A DNA stretch of 64,000 nucleotides from Porodaedalea pini. Taxonomy: Eukaryota; Basidiomycota; Agaricomycetes; Hymenochaetales; Hymenochaetaceae. Position 1 is the first letter of the stretch, and the number at the start of each line of letters is the position of its first letter. The DNA is taken from assembly GCA_002794775.1 (NCBI GenBank), contig NBAY01000001.1, positions 2,852,001 through 2,916,000 on the forward strand, given 5' to 3'. Shown here piece by piece: positions 1-12,845 of this stretch. The translations under genes and the position numbers were made by a program. A model generated the notes under the pieces. It saw only the letters and a program-made list of their open reading frames with translations, had not been told where the DNA came from and made no database searches.

Positions 1-150
1 GACACTAGTACTGACGCAGATTATAAACACAAGTGAGGGTATACAGAGACATACTAAACAACTAAGCAATACAGGATATTTTCTGCAGAGAAAATCTGCC
101 TTCGGAGCCCCAGTCTGTGCATCTCAGATGCGTCGGTCGAAGTAGAACTA

Positions 151-2366
151 TCACGACGCGGTCCGATACGGATTATTCGACGCGAAGGATGCTCGTGGCG
201 GCTCACCCCGATCCCCATTATTCAGTGTGGGCTTCTTCGGGGTTTCGTGAGATACGTTTAGTGAGCCAGTTCGGTCTGCATTGCTGCCGTCCCTCTGAGT
301 ATCTGTAGCGCGTTCCGGGTGTGGAAAGGATGTTGTCGGAGTCGGAACTGGGGACGACGTAAACAAATGCTCGTGAGGTGCAAATTCAGGCGTCCTCGGT
401 GCTGATGATGACATGAAACTTGAGGACCCTTGCGATGGCGGCGGGCTAGACGGGGCCGCATCCGAGCGTGGAGCTGCAGCGCGGACGCCCTCTCCCGCAT
501 GTCCCGGAGGCGGTCCCACGGGAGGCAGGAATTGAGGTTGTGCAGGATGAGTCTCGGCCTGCGCAACTGACGGCGGCGAGTCTGGACGCGAATTGTACCG
601 CGGGGGCATAGATCGATCCTCGTGCGCCGGCACTGGCATCGACACCGCGTCTCGAGGCCCCCCCGTGGCAAGCACTCTTGCGCCCTCCTCCGGCTGTTGT
701 GCATACGTCGGCAGCTGCGGTTCGCTCCCATTCCCGTCTCTCACAGCATCCGCGTCCGAGTGCGTAAAAACCCGCACACCACCATCTTCCCGTACACGCG
801 CGAGGATCTCGCGGCGCGTCGCAACGAGCTGCCGCCGACGCGACTTCAGGAACTCGCGCGCGTCAGTCGCGTCTTGTGTGTGATTCTTGATGCGTTCTTC
901 GCTTGCTGCGCACTCTGCGTAGATCCCTTCTTGATAGTTGCGCATCGAGTCGATGGATTGCTTGATTTTTTCTGTAGAGAAGAAGCGGTCAGACGCCCTC
1001 ATACCAGAAGAGTAAAAACCCATTTACGTTGGAACATGAAATCCTATATCACCGGTCAGAGCGCAAATCTTCGTGACTCTAAATGACGGCTCACAGTGTA
1101 CATGTTGTCAAATACAACGTTCAACCACTCTCTATACCGAGTAGTAGTTGGCGTCAGCTTTGCTGTCCTCATGCTCTTTCCAAACACTTACGGAGATACG
1201 ATCTTCCCACACGGGACGGGCTTCACGAGCGGTTGCGAGCCGCGCGCACGCTCGAGGAGGCGATGTGCCTGTGCGGCTAGAGTCTGTGCGCGAAGAAGAT
1301 CATCGGCTTCCGCCATTTGTGCCCAGATGCCCCTGCCAATCGAGAATGTGTCGTAAGTTGCCGCAAGGTTGGCCTGAATATGAAGGGTCAAAACGTTTCT
1401 CAAAGAAAAAGGTGGATGATCTGCATACGCTTTGCAAAGCAGATTGTGCCTCATTTGCACGCGATGCTGCTTGATCGAGGATGTTGAAGATGTTCTTCTC
1501 GTGGCTGAGTCGAGCTTGAATCTGCGTGCACACCTGTCAGAACATACGAACGAAACATAAGCAAAAATAGCCTGACATGCTCGAAGTGCACTTCCGCTTC
1601 ACGAAGCTCGTCCTCCGCTGCGTCTTCCTCCGGGAAGTCTAAGGAGTCCGTTGAGTATACACTTTTCTCGTTTCAAGGAAGATACACACACCTGGAGATG
1701 GGCCATCGAAGGCAGATTCGTACAGATCGTTAATTTTCTGCAGCATTTCCCTGCGAAGCACAACCTGCGACTCGAGATCGGCTTTCTGTTCATCATTCTT
1801 TTCAGCTCCAAAAGTCTCAGCAATAATGATTTTTATCATACCTTCAGCCTTGCGTTCTCCGCCGCCGCCCTGAGCTCTGAAATCGCCTGGCTCTCGTTGT
1901 GCTCGTTCTGCGCAGCCTCGATGTACTCGCGCTCCTCCTTCTCTAGCTTGCGCTCCAGAGCTTCCTTCCCGCCATGTTTCATCCTTATAAAAAAGCGCTT
2001 TGTGCCGCTACGCTGTAGCTTGTCGAGGTCCTTATGCTCTGCTTTCCTAAAACCCACGCACGTCAATTATATGAGCTACGTTTCTGAGCACCCAGAACTC
2101 TTCGACGCTGCGCACCTCTTTGCGATCAGTTTATTCATGCGCGACTCGCGCACACCGAGATCCTTCTCGAGGCTCTCAAGCAAGTCTGTCGTGTCGCGCA
2201 GCTCTGCAGGAGCGTGATCATAGCTCGCAACGTTCTGCGAGAGCTCTGCGTGCTGAAAAACAAATGCAGAGTCAGTTATTCAAGCATCGGTCGAGTAGCT
2301 CTAAGGTAAATACAGCTCGAGACTCACCTCTTCGGCTATCCGAGTAATGTCTGCCGGGGTAGGCAT
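151..2366 (-). CDS. Coiled-coil protein, function unknown (multi-exon)
   Basis: I do not recognise the family. The model starts at a short first exon (MPTPADITRIAEE, 2366-2328) that ends in a clean GAG|GTGAG donor. The next exon (2252-2116) and the one after (2046-1842) join in phase. Further exons follow at about 1.8-1.65, 1.6-1.5 and 1.5-1.2 kb. The last long exon runs from about 1000 to the stop at 151. The middle of the protein is rich in Glu, Lys, Arg and Ala with heptad-like spacing (for example around ERKLEKEEREYIEAAQNE), which indicates long coiled coils. The C-terminal ~200 residues are low-complexity, rich in Pro, Ser, Thr and Ala, and probably disordered. The splice into the last exon (acceptor near 1000) is chosen by phase and is the least certain. 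A cytoskeletal or membrane-scaffold role would fit the architecture but is only a guess. Confidence 0.72.
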
Positions 2367-5300
2367 TTCGTGTCAAGACACTAGGGGAAAATGGTGGGGG
2401 GAACTAGACAAGGTCGCTGAAATGACGCGCCGGGTGTCTCACTTGAAGAGCGAACCTTCCGGCGGGTTTGAGGTTAATAAAGATGTGGACGGTGGCCAAG
2501 TCACATAGATAGCGTCTATGCTGATGAGAGGCTGTACTACTACTAGCATGCGCTGCACCGCCTGGATGACCATGAGAATTTGATTTGGTGCACCGACGCG
2601 CATCGCCTCAAATTGAATGAGGTAGCATGTTGATCGACGCACTCGGCACACACTCTGCCATCTCAAGTTGTCCAGCATCGCCTCGCTCCATTTTCGTGCT
2701 CTTGTGGTACCTAAGCTCTTGTTTACAGTACAAGTCCCTCTCGGACGCTTTGCGGATCGTTCAGCTTTCGATGCGAAATCAGACATAGCTGCGATGAGGG
2801 ATGGAAGGCAGAAAGCGTTGGGAGGTCGCTCGCTGTACCTGTGAAGCTCGGAGAACCTACGATGATGATTGGAAGATGAAGTTGAGGAGCTTGTGTAGTG
2901 TCATTCTTGGCAGTGCCATATGCTCATCTTTGCGAGATGTGAGTGTTTGAGTCCTTCGTTCTTGGTCTGTACTAATCGCTCCAATTTGGATTCATCTTGA
3001 AAGCATCGTCGACCTGTGCCACCTGTGGTGAACAGATAGCCCCATTTGACGTCGCGGGAGAAATCGCTACGTATACAGTATACGGCTTTGCATGATGCAG
3101 GGTAAAGCGTCTCTACATCAGGCTCCTCGTCCAACATCTCGACGGCCAGACCACGAGGCTTAAGGGCATCCTCAAATTCACATATGGGTGCTTGACGGTC
3201 ATTTGCGAACCACGTCCCCGACAGTAATCAGATTCCTTAGAAGAAGCTTATGTTGAGTCGGCCAGTTGTTCGATTCATCTCGCCATCAACTCTGCATCGA
3301 CGGTCTGCTAGGAACGTAACTCCGCGTTCGCGCTTGTTGCGTTGGAATACTCTTAAGGATTTTGCGCTGCCGCTGCGGCTTACATGGTCCACGATGAAAG
3401 ATAAGGCGAACGGTGTCCGGTGCACACCGACGGGCGGTGAGAGGGAGTAAGACGAGGTTGGGAGATCACTGCCTGTGCTTTCGCGGACGGCGGCACCGGG
3501 TAGCGAGGAAGGGTTTGGGACACCTGGTACAGTAATTACTTGTCATTACTGTGTAGGTGCGACATTTTCTCGTGAGTCTTTACCCGGACGTGGGTTGCCT
3601 CAATAGCTCACCTTAAGCCTAGATCATTTGCGACTCGCTTTGAAAAGCCTCGCCGAGTCTCCCTTATCACCAACATGACATAAGTAGGTGACCATCTTCA
3701 TCTTCAATGACGGATGGAGCCGTGGAGGCCGTGTCCTCGATGGCGACTTCTGCGCTTTCTAAGGCGATCTCAAGGACATGGCCAAGTTGACTGTGGCATT
3801 AATTGTCACAATACGTATCTTCAAGTTACTTCTCCCCTGCTGGCGCACGATGTGCATGGTTATTGCTGCGAAGCTCATCGATGGCCAGACTACGGACTCC
3901 CTTACATTGGGGGTCTGTTTGCAATTGGACATCGCGAGAGATCACCACTTCGTGCCCATGCGAACGCTCTGCGTGCTGCTGGTAAGCTCGGAGGTCTTCT
4001 AATAAATAGTATATCACGGTCGTTTTCTAACTTCTCTCATCTGTAGTTCTTGAACTTGAGTGCATCTTCGCTTTGCATCTTGACGTACCGCACACGGAGA
4101 CATTCTCGACAAAAATTAGAAATTTACGAGGAAGCGCACTAAGCTTAGACATTATAATAGACTGTCAATGATGCGAAATCTCGCTTTATAGCGATTTCTT
4201 CATTCGCCAGGTGTCTGCGCCCGAGTATGTCGCCCTCAACCTTTTTTTTTCTGGCTTGTTCACCCTTTAGGTGAATACATCTCATACACTCCAATACTTT
4301 TGACTTCTTCCTGGGGCCGACCCGGGACGCAGTGAATGGTGTGGCGATCGATGTCCGGGATCCGCCAAGCTGGGACGAGGAGAGGAGGAAGACGTTGGGA
4401 TCGCCGATGTAGGGTTCGGAGGATGGATAGGCTGGTCAGCGAAGACGATGGTTTCACCTTGAGAGATCCTCACGTCTTTGTATAGATGCATGAAATGTGT
4501 TCTTGAGAATGTGAGTCTTTTGTCAATTGTATCGCTGTTCACACCGCTCATTTCCAGCCCATGCCCTTTCTGACTCTTATCGCAGAAGAAATATTTGCTC
4601 CTCGGATATCAAGCACGACCTTTGCTTGCATGTGTATGAGTAGGCAAGGCGGATGACTCGGGCTTTTGTACGTTACTCGTAATCAAGTATGAATACATAA
4701 TTAGACGTTCATTCAATCTATCAATTGCCTCCGGACCATGCAGCTCACAGAAGTTCCACTTCACATTCCAGGATATCTGACGGCTATTCGTATAGTGCTC
4801 AAAAGTATTTAACCAGATGTCTTGAGGAGCCCGAAAGCTAGCGCAGCACCGTATGGCATAACGCCTTCCATCCAATGGGCAAAGCTGGCTTCTCCTTTCT
4901 GTTGTACGTAGACCGGATGCGTTGCATATATGGCCCCATTGTACTTTCTCGTCCGTTTCCTCCTGGGATGCTACAAACGAAACTCTCAGACCCTGCACAA
5001 GCCACGCCCGCAAAGATCTGGTGAAATATAAAGATCCAGATCCTGGTCCTATAGTCCTCTTCACGTACGGCCAAACAGCGCAAGCAGGTATTGTAATCGG
5101 CATTGATGGGAGTCACTTCTGCGGCATAATCTTCTTCGAAATTTTCACTGTTTCAATGGATGCAGAGCCAGAGCTTGATAGTCCTGCCAGGAAACTCAGT
5201 TCGGTCTTCCGCTGTTCTCATCGCCATCTCCCTGGTGTTCTTATCTCGCGGAAAGGCGAACTCGAGAGTTCCTATAAGGTCCAGAGCCCCTAGACTCGGC

Positions 5301-6979
5301 ATCGACAACATCCACGCCAGTGACGATGCGCATGGAAAACTATGATCGTGCATACTCTCGTTGCGTCGATACACACCCGTACAAATCAGCATCCGAACAT
5401 GGACAGTGACTGTACGATCTACGCATGCGTAACACGTCGAACTGCGACGAGAAGGGGAAGACGAGATTCGAGAGCGTCAGTCTTGATCTTGAAGGCATGC
5501 GGGGAAAATGATCTCGTTTTGAGAATCTAGTACGGCATCGAAGTCGTGTTTGGTGACGCGTTGGATATGCACGTGTTGAAGAAACGTGGGTCTTGACAGT
5601 CTTATGGGTTATTTCCGTCATTCACTTCTGTCTAAATCACCTACATCTTGCTTTAAATAGCTTGAACTATTCCTCGCCGTTTCTCCTGTGTCTTCCATTC
5701 GCCCCTACCGCTGGACATTGTGGAATCCTACCTGAATATACTAACGTTTTCTGTGGGAATCCCGACTCCGGCTCATGTTCTAGGCTCTTACTACTCGGGT
5801 TCAAATCTGATCACCTCAATAGCGATGGTCTGTTTGGGATAGCACAGTACGCAGCCAAAGACAGCATTTTCCTTCAGTATGCACCTGCACTGTCAACCGT
5901 TTGTCTGCACTGCCGGCTGACGTGCCGGTACAGTATGTCGTCGAGTGGCTCTCAGCCATCGTCGAGGCCGAATGTACACATCCTAGTTCCTCGCTCTAGC
6001 CGTTGTTAAGGAGGAACAGTGAACAAAGAGCTTTAAAGAATTTGAGTAGCTTTTGAATGTAATTGAAGCTATGTTCGCAGCGGTGGGTGGTCAAGTTCTT
6101 GTCCTTAGCTTCAACGCGCTGAGATGTGATTTGTTCTGGACGATGTGCCATGGTGCGCGCTTTATGAATATGCATCGCTGCAGCTGGGACGGGTATGGGA
6201 TGTATCGGGAGAGTCCGCGATCGACGATCTCTGCCTTGACCCTAAGGAGTGCATCGCTTTCTGCCCATGCATGATCGTCTACTGCCACGTCCTTACCGGG
6301 TTGCAACAGGTCTGTCTTCGGAACACGATCGAAATTATCTTGGGCGTCTACATGCAGTGTAATCTGAGACAATTGAAAGCAACCAGAATTATATTGGTTC
6401 CAAACGGGAAGTTTACCGAATGAATCTAATCTTACTTCGTCCATCTCAAACATTTTGTTCAAACTTGCCTCCTACAGATAAAATATATTGATGAAGGCCT
6501 TAGGCGTTCTCAACCCATTGCTCGAGATGGAAAATACAATTCATTCTCCATCATCTCGATCTCTTAAATAACCGTCCGGTGTTTGCGGACCCTGGCTGGT
6601 TGAGCATATCTCCACACGCGCAATCAAAATTTTGAAGTTATGTCTGCCGGCAAGTCGTTTCACATCCCTTTGAAACCATCAATCTACTAGGCTGGAATGC
6701 AAGATTGTCCGCGACGTGTGGACACGTTCAGCAACAATCCCGTACTTCCCGCCATCTTTCTAATCTGCTTGCTCACTCAGACTGCCCTGATATGAATGGG
6801 CTGGTATGTAAATGGCAATGTTCAGTCATGCACATTATGTTTATCCACAATCAACAGGGTCGGGACCAATCTTTGCTTTCGTCGAAACGATGCACATGAA
6901 ACGAGGCTGGCGAATGATATGAGCATATATAAACGTTTGAATACAGCCTTCTCTACGAAAACTACTGCCATCGTCTGCC
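2367..6979. other. Region without a gene I can support
   Basis: Several open frames of 60-165 codons occur on both strands, for instance minus 5103-4609 (164 codons) and minus 6462-6091 (123 codons). The second has a protein-like composition without low complexity. None matches a family I recognise, and I could not chain any of them across plausible splice sites. The plus frame from about 5593 begins with a hydrophobic stretch (TVLWVISVIHFCLNHLHLAL) resembling a transmembrane helix of fungal multi-span proteins, but it loses frame downstream. It could be a decayed membrane protein gene. No tRNA, repeat or transposon ends were seen. Confidence 0.4.
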
Positions 6980-8709
6980 ATGCCATCTGCAGCTACAGCA
7001 CGGTGAATTGCTTTTCAATGACAGTGTACAACGCAAAACGCTCATTATCTTTTCTACTATGCAGTTATGTCCAATTTCTTATTCAATACTCAAGCATCGG
7101 TAAGTCGGCCACTCTCTACATCTAAGCAGCTCATTCATAAAGCATAGCTTTAATTTACTACGACTACGTCTTGACTTTTTCTTCGGAAGGTCCGTCTTTC
7201 TTCCGACTTTGTAGCCCGTCAAGTTTACAATCTGTTCCTCCTTTCTCAGTCAGGCTAATCTGGAGAAGGAAATTTCGCATCTCTACTGTCCTGTACATCT
7301 TCTGTCGTTACGCCCTCATTGCAAATGTCGTGTATTTGCTTGCAATCGCTAAGAAGCTGACTCATAAGGTGATTATATTTTCCCCTAGATTATTGACGTT
7401 GATCTCACAATTCCAGTATGAGCACACTTTAATCCCTAGTACTAATGCCGCTGTTGATTCTCGATTAGTTGCGACACGTGGTATAAATTTGTTGCTGCAA
7501 TAAGCTTGCTTGGAAGAGCAGCTGTTATTTGTATGTCATCAGTTATCCTCTTCTTGGATCATATCTAATGAGCAGCTCGCAGTCACACTCGGAGCCAGAA
7601 CATATGCTGTCTTCAGCTGCAACCGATTCATTCTCGCCTCGCTTGGAGTCCTAGGTCTTACATGTATTGGACTTTCTGTCGTACGATAGAATTTGACTTT
7701 TGCCCTGAGGAATCTAGCTCACCCTCCCATTAGGTGCACGTACCCGGCGCTAAATGTGTAGGTGCTAACGATAACGAGATGTACGTTCTGTTTCTTATAC
7801 TCCATCCGTCTCCAGTCTTATTCAGTTGTGCGTTACAGCGGTTTGTCAATAGATCATGATTCCGAATAGTAAATAGAAGCTGACTCCGTTCTTCCCTGCC
7901 AACCAGCCGGCGACGCGCTTTCGATTCTAACTTGTGTCTTTGAAGTCCAAGTTGCAGCTCTTACTCTATTTCGGGGCATACAAGAGTTCCGCATTAACGG
8001 ATCATGGAGAAGCAAAGGGCATGGTCTCTACTCTTTGATATTTGAGCAGGGTGTGTCTTCCCGGGGTGAATACTTTATTGTGAAACTGATCTTTCTCTAC
8101 GCTCTATTCTGTTGCAGGCATAATCTATTTCTGCATTGTATCGGTTTTCACGACTGCGACAATTGTGCTAAATTTTGTAAGTCAAGCTGTATATATGTAT
8201 AATAACTCTGACTCACGATGCCGCCCCCCCCCCCCCCGATTGCAGACGCAAACAGTGAGTACCCAATCTCTCTTTCCAAGCAGTAACCTTATCATCCATT
8301 GTTGCCTTCACTCTCAGCCCGGGACTTTCTTCCAGCGCCTCTTCAACGCACTGACCTTACCGTATGTCGCTAAAATTCCTCATTGAATACTTTGCTTATT
8401 AATTGCACTAGTTTATCGTGTCTCCTCACGGCCCGGTTCCTCCTTCAACTGAGAGAGTGGCAAGAAAAGGACAATTTCACTTTCACAACATTCGGTACGA
8501 CTCCTGAGAGAGCAACCGAGACGCTGCCAACGCCCAGCTTTGCCGCCAACTTCGATGCGGTAGTGGTGGACGATTTTGGAAACCATGACCATTTGGTACC
8601 CTCTTCAACTCAGGCAGAAGGCGATTTAATTCGTGTTGAAGAAAACGATTTGGAAAGAGGGACTAGCGAGGGCATAGTTGTGAACGAAACACAATTTTAC
8701 ATACGTTAA
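6980..8709 (+). CDS. DUF6533-like multi-span membrane protein, paralogue A
   Basis: The first of four related genes. The start exon (MPSAATA, 6980-7002) splices to an exon reading VQFLIQYSSI, then to the family hallmark YYDYVLTFSSE, then WRRKFRISTVLYIFCRYAL. Later exons carry CDTWYKF, a long hydrophobic segment (RTYAVFSCNRFILASLGVLGL), a loop with HVPGAKC, further helices, a 9-nt microexon at 8246-8254 (Thr-Gln-Thr) and the conserved helix LSCLLTARFLLQLREWQ. About seven hydrophobic segments are visible, with a soluble acidic tail ending FYIR. The family is an uncharacterised basidiomycete integral-membrane family, and a receptor-like role is only inferred from topology. The edge of the exon before CDTWYKF is not settled: a donor at 7369 gives the wrong phase, whereas reading on to a donor at 7417 restores it. 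A run of 14 C bases lies in the intron before the microexon. Confidence 0.85.
8224..8237 (+). repeat. Poly-C run (C14) in an intron
   Basis: An uninterrupted run of 14 C bases sits in paralogue A, eight bases upstream of the acceptor of its 9-nt microexon. It occupies the place of the usual pyrimidine tract. Length variation here could affect recognition of the microexon or cause sequencing errors. Confidence 0.9.
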
Positions 8710-8907
8710 CGATTATTGAAAAGCTCTGTTTGCAGCTCGTCTGTTGTCCTGCCGTGTGTTTTATGCTTATTTATGAGTGGTACATGTAGCGTCCGCAGTA
8801 TGAGAAAAAAAGACATACATTTACTTCAAAGACACGAGTTACGACACAAGATATAGTTCAATTACTTATTACTTGTAGGCGAGGTAAATCATTTTCAACA
8901 AGCACTT

Positions 8908-10738
8908 CTATACTTTTTCTGCACTCTCATTCCGTCCCGAGCCTTCACCTGTCGCCCGCAAATTATCCAGGGCGATTTGACCATCACCGTTCTCGTTCTC
9001 CCAATTCGCATCATCGCCGTTCGCACGGGTACCTTCCGCCTGCCACGAAGATTGCGTCGATGAATAGTAGTCACCAAAGTCGTCAAGTAGGGCTGCATCA
9101 ACTACAGCGGCGGCGCGGAGCGCAGACAGCGTCTGTATATGCCCAGTCTCTGTACCAAAGTTCATATTTGCGCTTGTAGCAGCCGACACTGAATCAGTTT
9201 CCTGCCATTCCCGAAGCTGGAGGAGGAAGCGTGCTGTCAGAAGACAAGATACCCTAAGAGTTGCACAGAAGTCAATATCCACGAATGGAGATAAAGTGAA
9301 GAAAATTGAGTCGCACGGTAGGTTCATCGCGTTAGGGATGCGCTGAAAGAACGAGCCAGTCTGAGTTGTAAAAGATTATGCAAATATTAGGTCTTGTATC
9401 GGAATGAAAGGGGCATAAAGAGACACACGGGGGCGCGCTGTAGTCATTCGAAAGTAAGCCTTCTGCTGTTTTATAGAACCAAACATTCTACTTACGAAAC
9501 TCAAAACCACCGCTGCGGTCGTAAAAATTGACACTATGCAGTAATAATATAGACCTTAAAGGATCAAAATCAGCCACGTACTGTATGCTTTGATCATTCA
9601 AAGCCCAGATGCATACCTTGCTTGGAGACCAGGGTAAAGAAGCCCCCTCTCTCGAACTTCCACGAGCCGCCAACTCGGCACTCCTGGATGCAGCGTCCAA
9701 TGGTGAGCGCTGCGGCCAGGAATTCGAACACACACATCAGTACTGCAAGGAGGCCCGCCTCTGTATGCGGAACAATGTGAAATGTAAGCAGTAGTCCTTC
9801 CACACGTGGTGAAAGTAGATTGTACAGACCACTGTAGGAAAAACATGGATCAGAATTGCGCAAACGGAATTCATCGAGATACGACGTACAGTGTATCAGT
9901 AGTTCCTCCAATGCAGTTGAGACCCGGTACATGCATCTTTTGAAGTCATGTTTAGTTAAAAAATGTGATCGAGCTGAGACTTACAATGTCGAGAATGATG
10001 CACGTCAATCCGAGTGAGCCCAGTACAGCGAGAATGAGTCGATTGCATCCGAATACAGCGTAGGTTCGTCCTGTGAGTGTTGCTACATGAAGCCCATAAC
10101 AAGCTTTAATCCCATTTGTAACCCGAATAGCAAATAGCTTACAGATTACCGCCGCTCTTCCGAGAACACTGATGACACCGTCAAATTTATACCACGAGTC
10201 GCAGCTGCATGATACATGTCTCAGCAACTCTTCGATGTCCCAATATCTGTATGCATACTAGAGTCGAAGAGGGTCAAAATGAGATGCTAATACATTCAGG
10301 GAGAGAAGCTGGGCGCATACTCACCCTTCCGAGACTCGGAATTTTATTTGCTATCGCAATCAAATAAAGAACATTCGCGATAAGGGCATATCGACAACAG
10401 ATATAAAGGATTGTCGAGAATCGGACTCTTTTCCCCCAAACGTATTTGACTGCAAGGAGCGCATCGTGAGTCTATGGAACTTCAGCACTTATAATTGAGA
10501 CCAAACTGACCTTCGGACGGGAAGGTCAAAGCATAATCGTAGTAAAGCAGCACTACAGAATGTTGAGCGAGCATGGCACACCCATGAAGAGTAAAACAGA
10601 CCTATGCTCGCCCACTGTATGCGAAACTGAAGGTAGCTGCAATCGTCAAAGTGCCTATCAGTGGATATCTCTCTCGAAGTAGGTGGGAGCGGCTCACTGC
10701 GCGGTGGCCTTGGATGCGGCGGCAGCAGCAGACAGCAT
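8908..10738 (-). CDS. DUF6533-like multi-span membrane protein, paralogue B
   Basis: This gene lies tail-to-tail with paralogue A, their stops about 200 bp apart. The start exon MLSAAAAASKATA (from 10738) splices into YLQFRIQWASI, then YYDYALTFPSE, then VKYVWGKRVRFSTILYICCRYALIA spread over the next exon. CDSWYKFDGVISVLGRAAVI, GRTYAVFGCNR, MHVPGLNCIGG and the 9-nt microexon 9429-9437 (Arg-Ala-Pro) follow, then TGSFFQRIPNAMNLP and the conserved SCLLTARFLLQLREWQ. The C-terminal tail is hydrophilic and acidic, with the shared motif LLDDFGD followed by an Asn/Glu-rich end. As in its sisters, intron phase does not add up just before the CDSWYKF exon. Exon order and splice positions match A, C and D closely, so these are tandem duplicates rather than chance relatives. 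Molecular function is unknown. Confidence 0.85.
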
Positions 10739-11911
10739 GGAGGGTTTCAAGGTCCAAGGACGCTCGGATCTGCACGAAGATGGAGACAGCTGGGGTGTTA
10801 TACCCTACGCCTTTTAGGTTCGGCGGAGCATTTTGCCAAAACTGCAGTAGAGTCGCAAGTTTTTTTTTTGCATCACGCTTCGCTGGCACAGAAATGCCAG
10901 ATAGTGGGATGAACACCTTGTGCCTTTACTGATGCATTTTGGAGTTTACTTGACAGTTACTGATCTCGGTGCGGGCGAGTGCTAAAATTAGGAGTTCGTG
11001 AGAGCGTCGAAGTAAACCAGCTGTAAGTGGCGAAACGAAGAAAAATGCCAGAAAAACAGGATGAAAGAATGATAGAAGATTTGTGTGCGAGGCCAACGTT
11101 GTGTTGACAGATCGAAGAAGGCAGAATTGTCAAGCTACAGAAGTGGGTGATGATTGCGGCGCATTTATATCTATAATCGCAGTTGCCTCTGAGGCTCTGA
11201 CATCTTGTTAAATCAGTTTCCGTTTCTTGCTCCTCGGTAAAACTCGGATTTAATCAAAAGAGTGACTGCATGGTCCAAGCAGACAGTAGTGATCCGGAAG
11301 ATTCACGGATAATCCTAGCCATCCGGAGGGTGCATTGCTTCGACGTTTCAACTTAGGCAGAAACAGATCGCGTTTAGAAAGGGGTCAGCTTTTAAGACTT
11401 GGAAATCTTTACTGAAGAGAAGGATCGAGGACTCGAGACTCGCAGGATAAGGTCCCAGAGCTTCTTAGATCATTGACTAGAGTATCAGCCTTCAAGTTCA
11501 CGATTCCTGCTGATAATCTTGGTCCTTTGCGAGCTCCATTAGGCAGATGCAAGGTACGGCAGCGCAAAGGGACAGGGCCGACTTGCAAGAAGTGTCGTAA
11601 GCTTTGTCCTATGGGAAGTCAAGATGACCACTGACCCGTATTGGGCTGAAAGGAACGACTCGCCACATTTCTTCGCCTGTTCTGAGACGAAAAAGTGTAC
11701 ATTCGAGCCATCACATTGCCGGCCGCAGGTCGTGTTCCATACCCTGATCTGACTCTTTGACCGTACTTTCTTGGGAGAGGAAGGATGAAGTTGGACGTTT
11801 GTAATAAGCCGACTGAGCGCAAAACTCAAAGTGCGCTTCGGCAAATTCCGAATGATTAGCTCATGCCATTTCTATACGAGGATTATGCAGCGACGGTCGT
11901 CAGCCTCACAC
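10739..11911. other. Intergenic, no supported gene
   Basis: The upstream region of paralogue B up to the hAT element. Only short open frames of about 100 codons or fewer are present, with no recognisable domain. A plus-strand stretch near 11543-11620 has closely spaced Cys codons but no continuous frame around it. A run of ten T bases lies near 10860. Confidence 0.5.
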
Positions 11912-12569
11912 TTGCAATCTAGAGTTGGAGGGAACTCTGGAGGCCTGTGGGAATCATTAACCACTGTGGCTAACTTGTGGACCGGTGGTTGTGGTTAACC
12001 ACCAGTTGGAAACTGTGGAAAGATGTTGTGTAAGCATCCAAATATAGTAATTTGTAAACAACTGTCACTGTGTCATTACCAAAAATGAAAATTGTGCATG
12101 TAGTGCATCTCGGCATAAGTGCTCTGAAAGCCAACTAAAGACAATTTTTTTTTTGCAATTTGGTGCCCTTCTGGACACAAAGCAACCTCCAGTGCATGAT
12201 TCACGGCTCCATCTGTGCCATAATCTTCAACATCCTCAGCAGGAAGACTGAATGATTTAAAATCATAGTACTGATTTGAGAAAGGAAGGCTATCTAGGAG
12301 ACTAGAAAGATAGTAGAATAGCTCTTGAAGCTTAGTTTCAAGCTCTTGAGGACCTAGAATGCTTACAAACATAACTGTATGCACCTCAACTCAATTTTTT
12401 TTTGATTAGATTACCCTACACTATGACATAAGAAATAATGACTAATATATCTAATTGGGTTTGCCACAGGCCATTTTCGACAGTGCCTGTGGTGAAGTGG
12501 TTAACCCGTGGAACCACAGTGGTTACCACTCAGTGGTACTCTGAGTTTCCCTCCAACTCTATTGCAATC
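11912..12569. mobile_element. Non-autonomous hAT-type DNA transposon with 8-bp target duplication
   Basis: The element spans 11920-12561 (642 bp). Its ends are inverted copies beginning TAGAGTTGGAGGGAA. It is bracketed by identical 8-bp copies of TTGCAATC at 11912-11919 and 12562-12569. An 8-bp duplication with TAGAG-type ends is the signature of hAT elements. Both subterminal regions carry clustered GGTTAACC-like and CCACTGTGG motifs in opposite orientations, as expected for transposase binding sites. The interior has one minus-strand open frame (12384-12076, 102 codons) that I cannot assign to a transposase; the element is far too short to be autonomous. The intact target duplication and near-perfect ends suggest a fairly recent insertion. 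It lies between paralogues B and C of the membrane-protein array. Confidence 0.9.
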
Positions 12570-12845
12570 AATGCCACCTTGTCCGGACTCCCTCCTTTCA
12601 AGCGTCAGTTATCTTGTACTGCCCTGCCGATGCATCACGCAGAGCGACACAATGATGGGTTTCAATACATATACTCCTCTCGACATCGCGATGTCTGTGG
12701 ATTGATAGAAATTAAGAACTATCAATTACTTCGTAAGCCTGAAATTATTCTTGCGAGTGAGCAGTCACTTCAACTATACTTGTATAGGTTCTCCTTCCGC
12801 ACAAAATGAACATTAAATGTAACAGCTGTGTTCCTACATCACCAC

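Noticed and set aside
5800..5830. GGGTTCAAATC, a T-loop-like motif
   Set aside because: No tRNA structure could be formed with the upstream 70 bases.
11543..11620. Cys-rich plus frame resembling a fungal Zn-cluster
   Set aside because: The spacing of the Cys residues does not fit Zn2Cys6 or other common fingers, and the frame is not continuous.
12076..12384. 102-codon frame inside the first hAT element as a transposase fragment
   Set aside because: It shows no hAT dimerisation or catalytic motif that I recognise. I keep it only as an open frame within the element.
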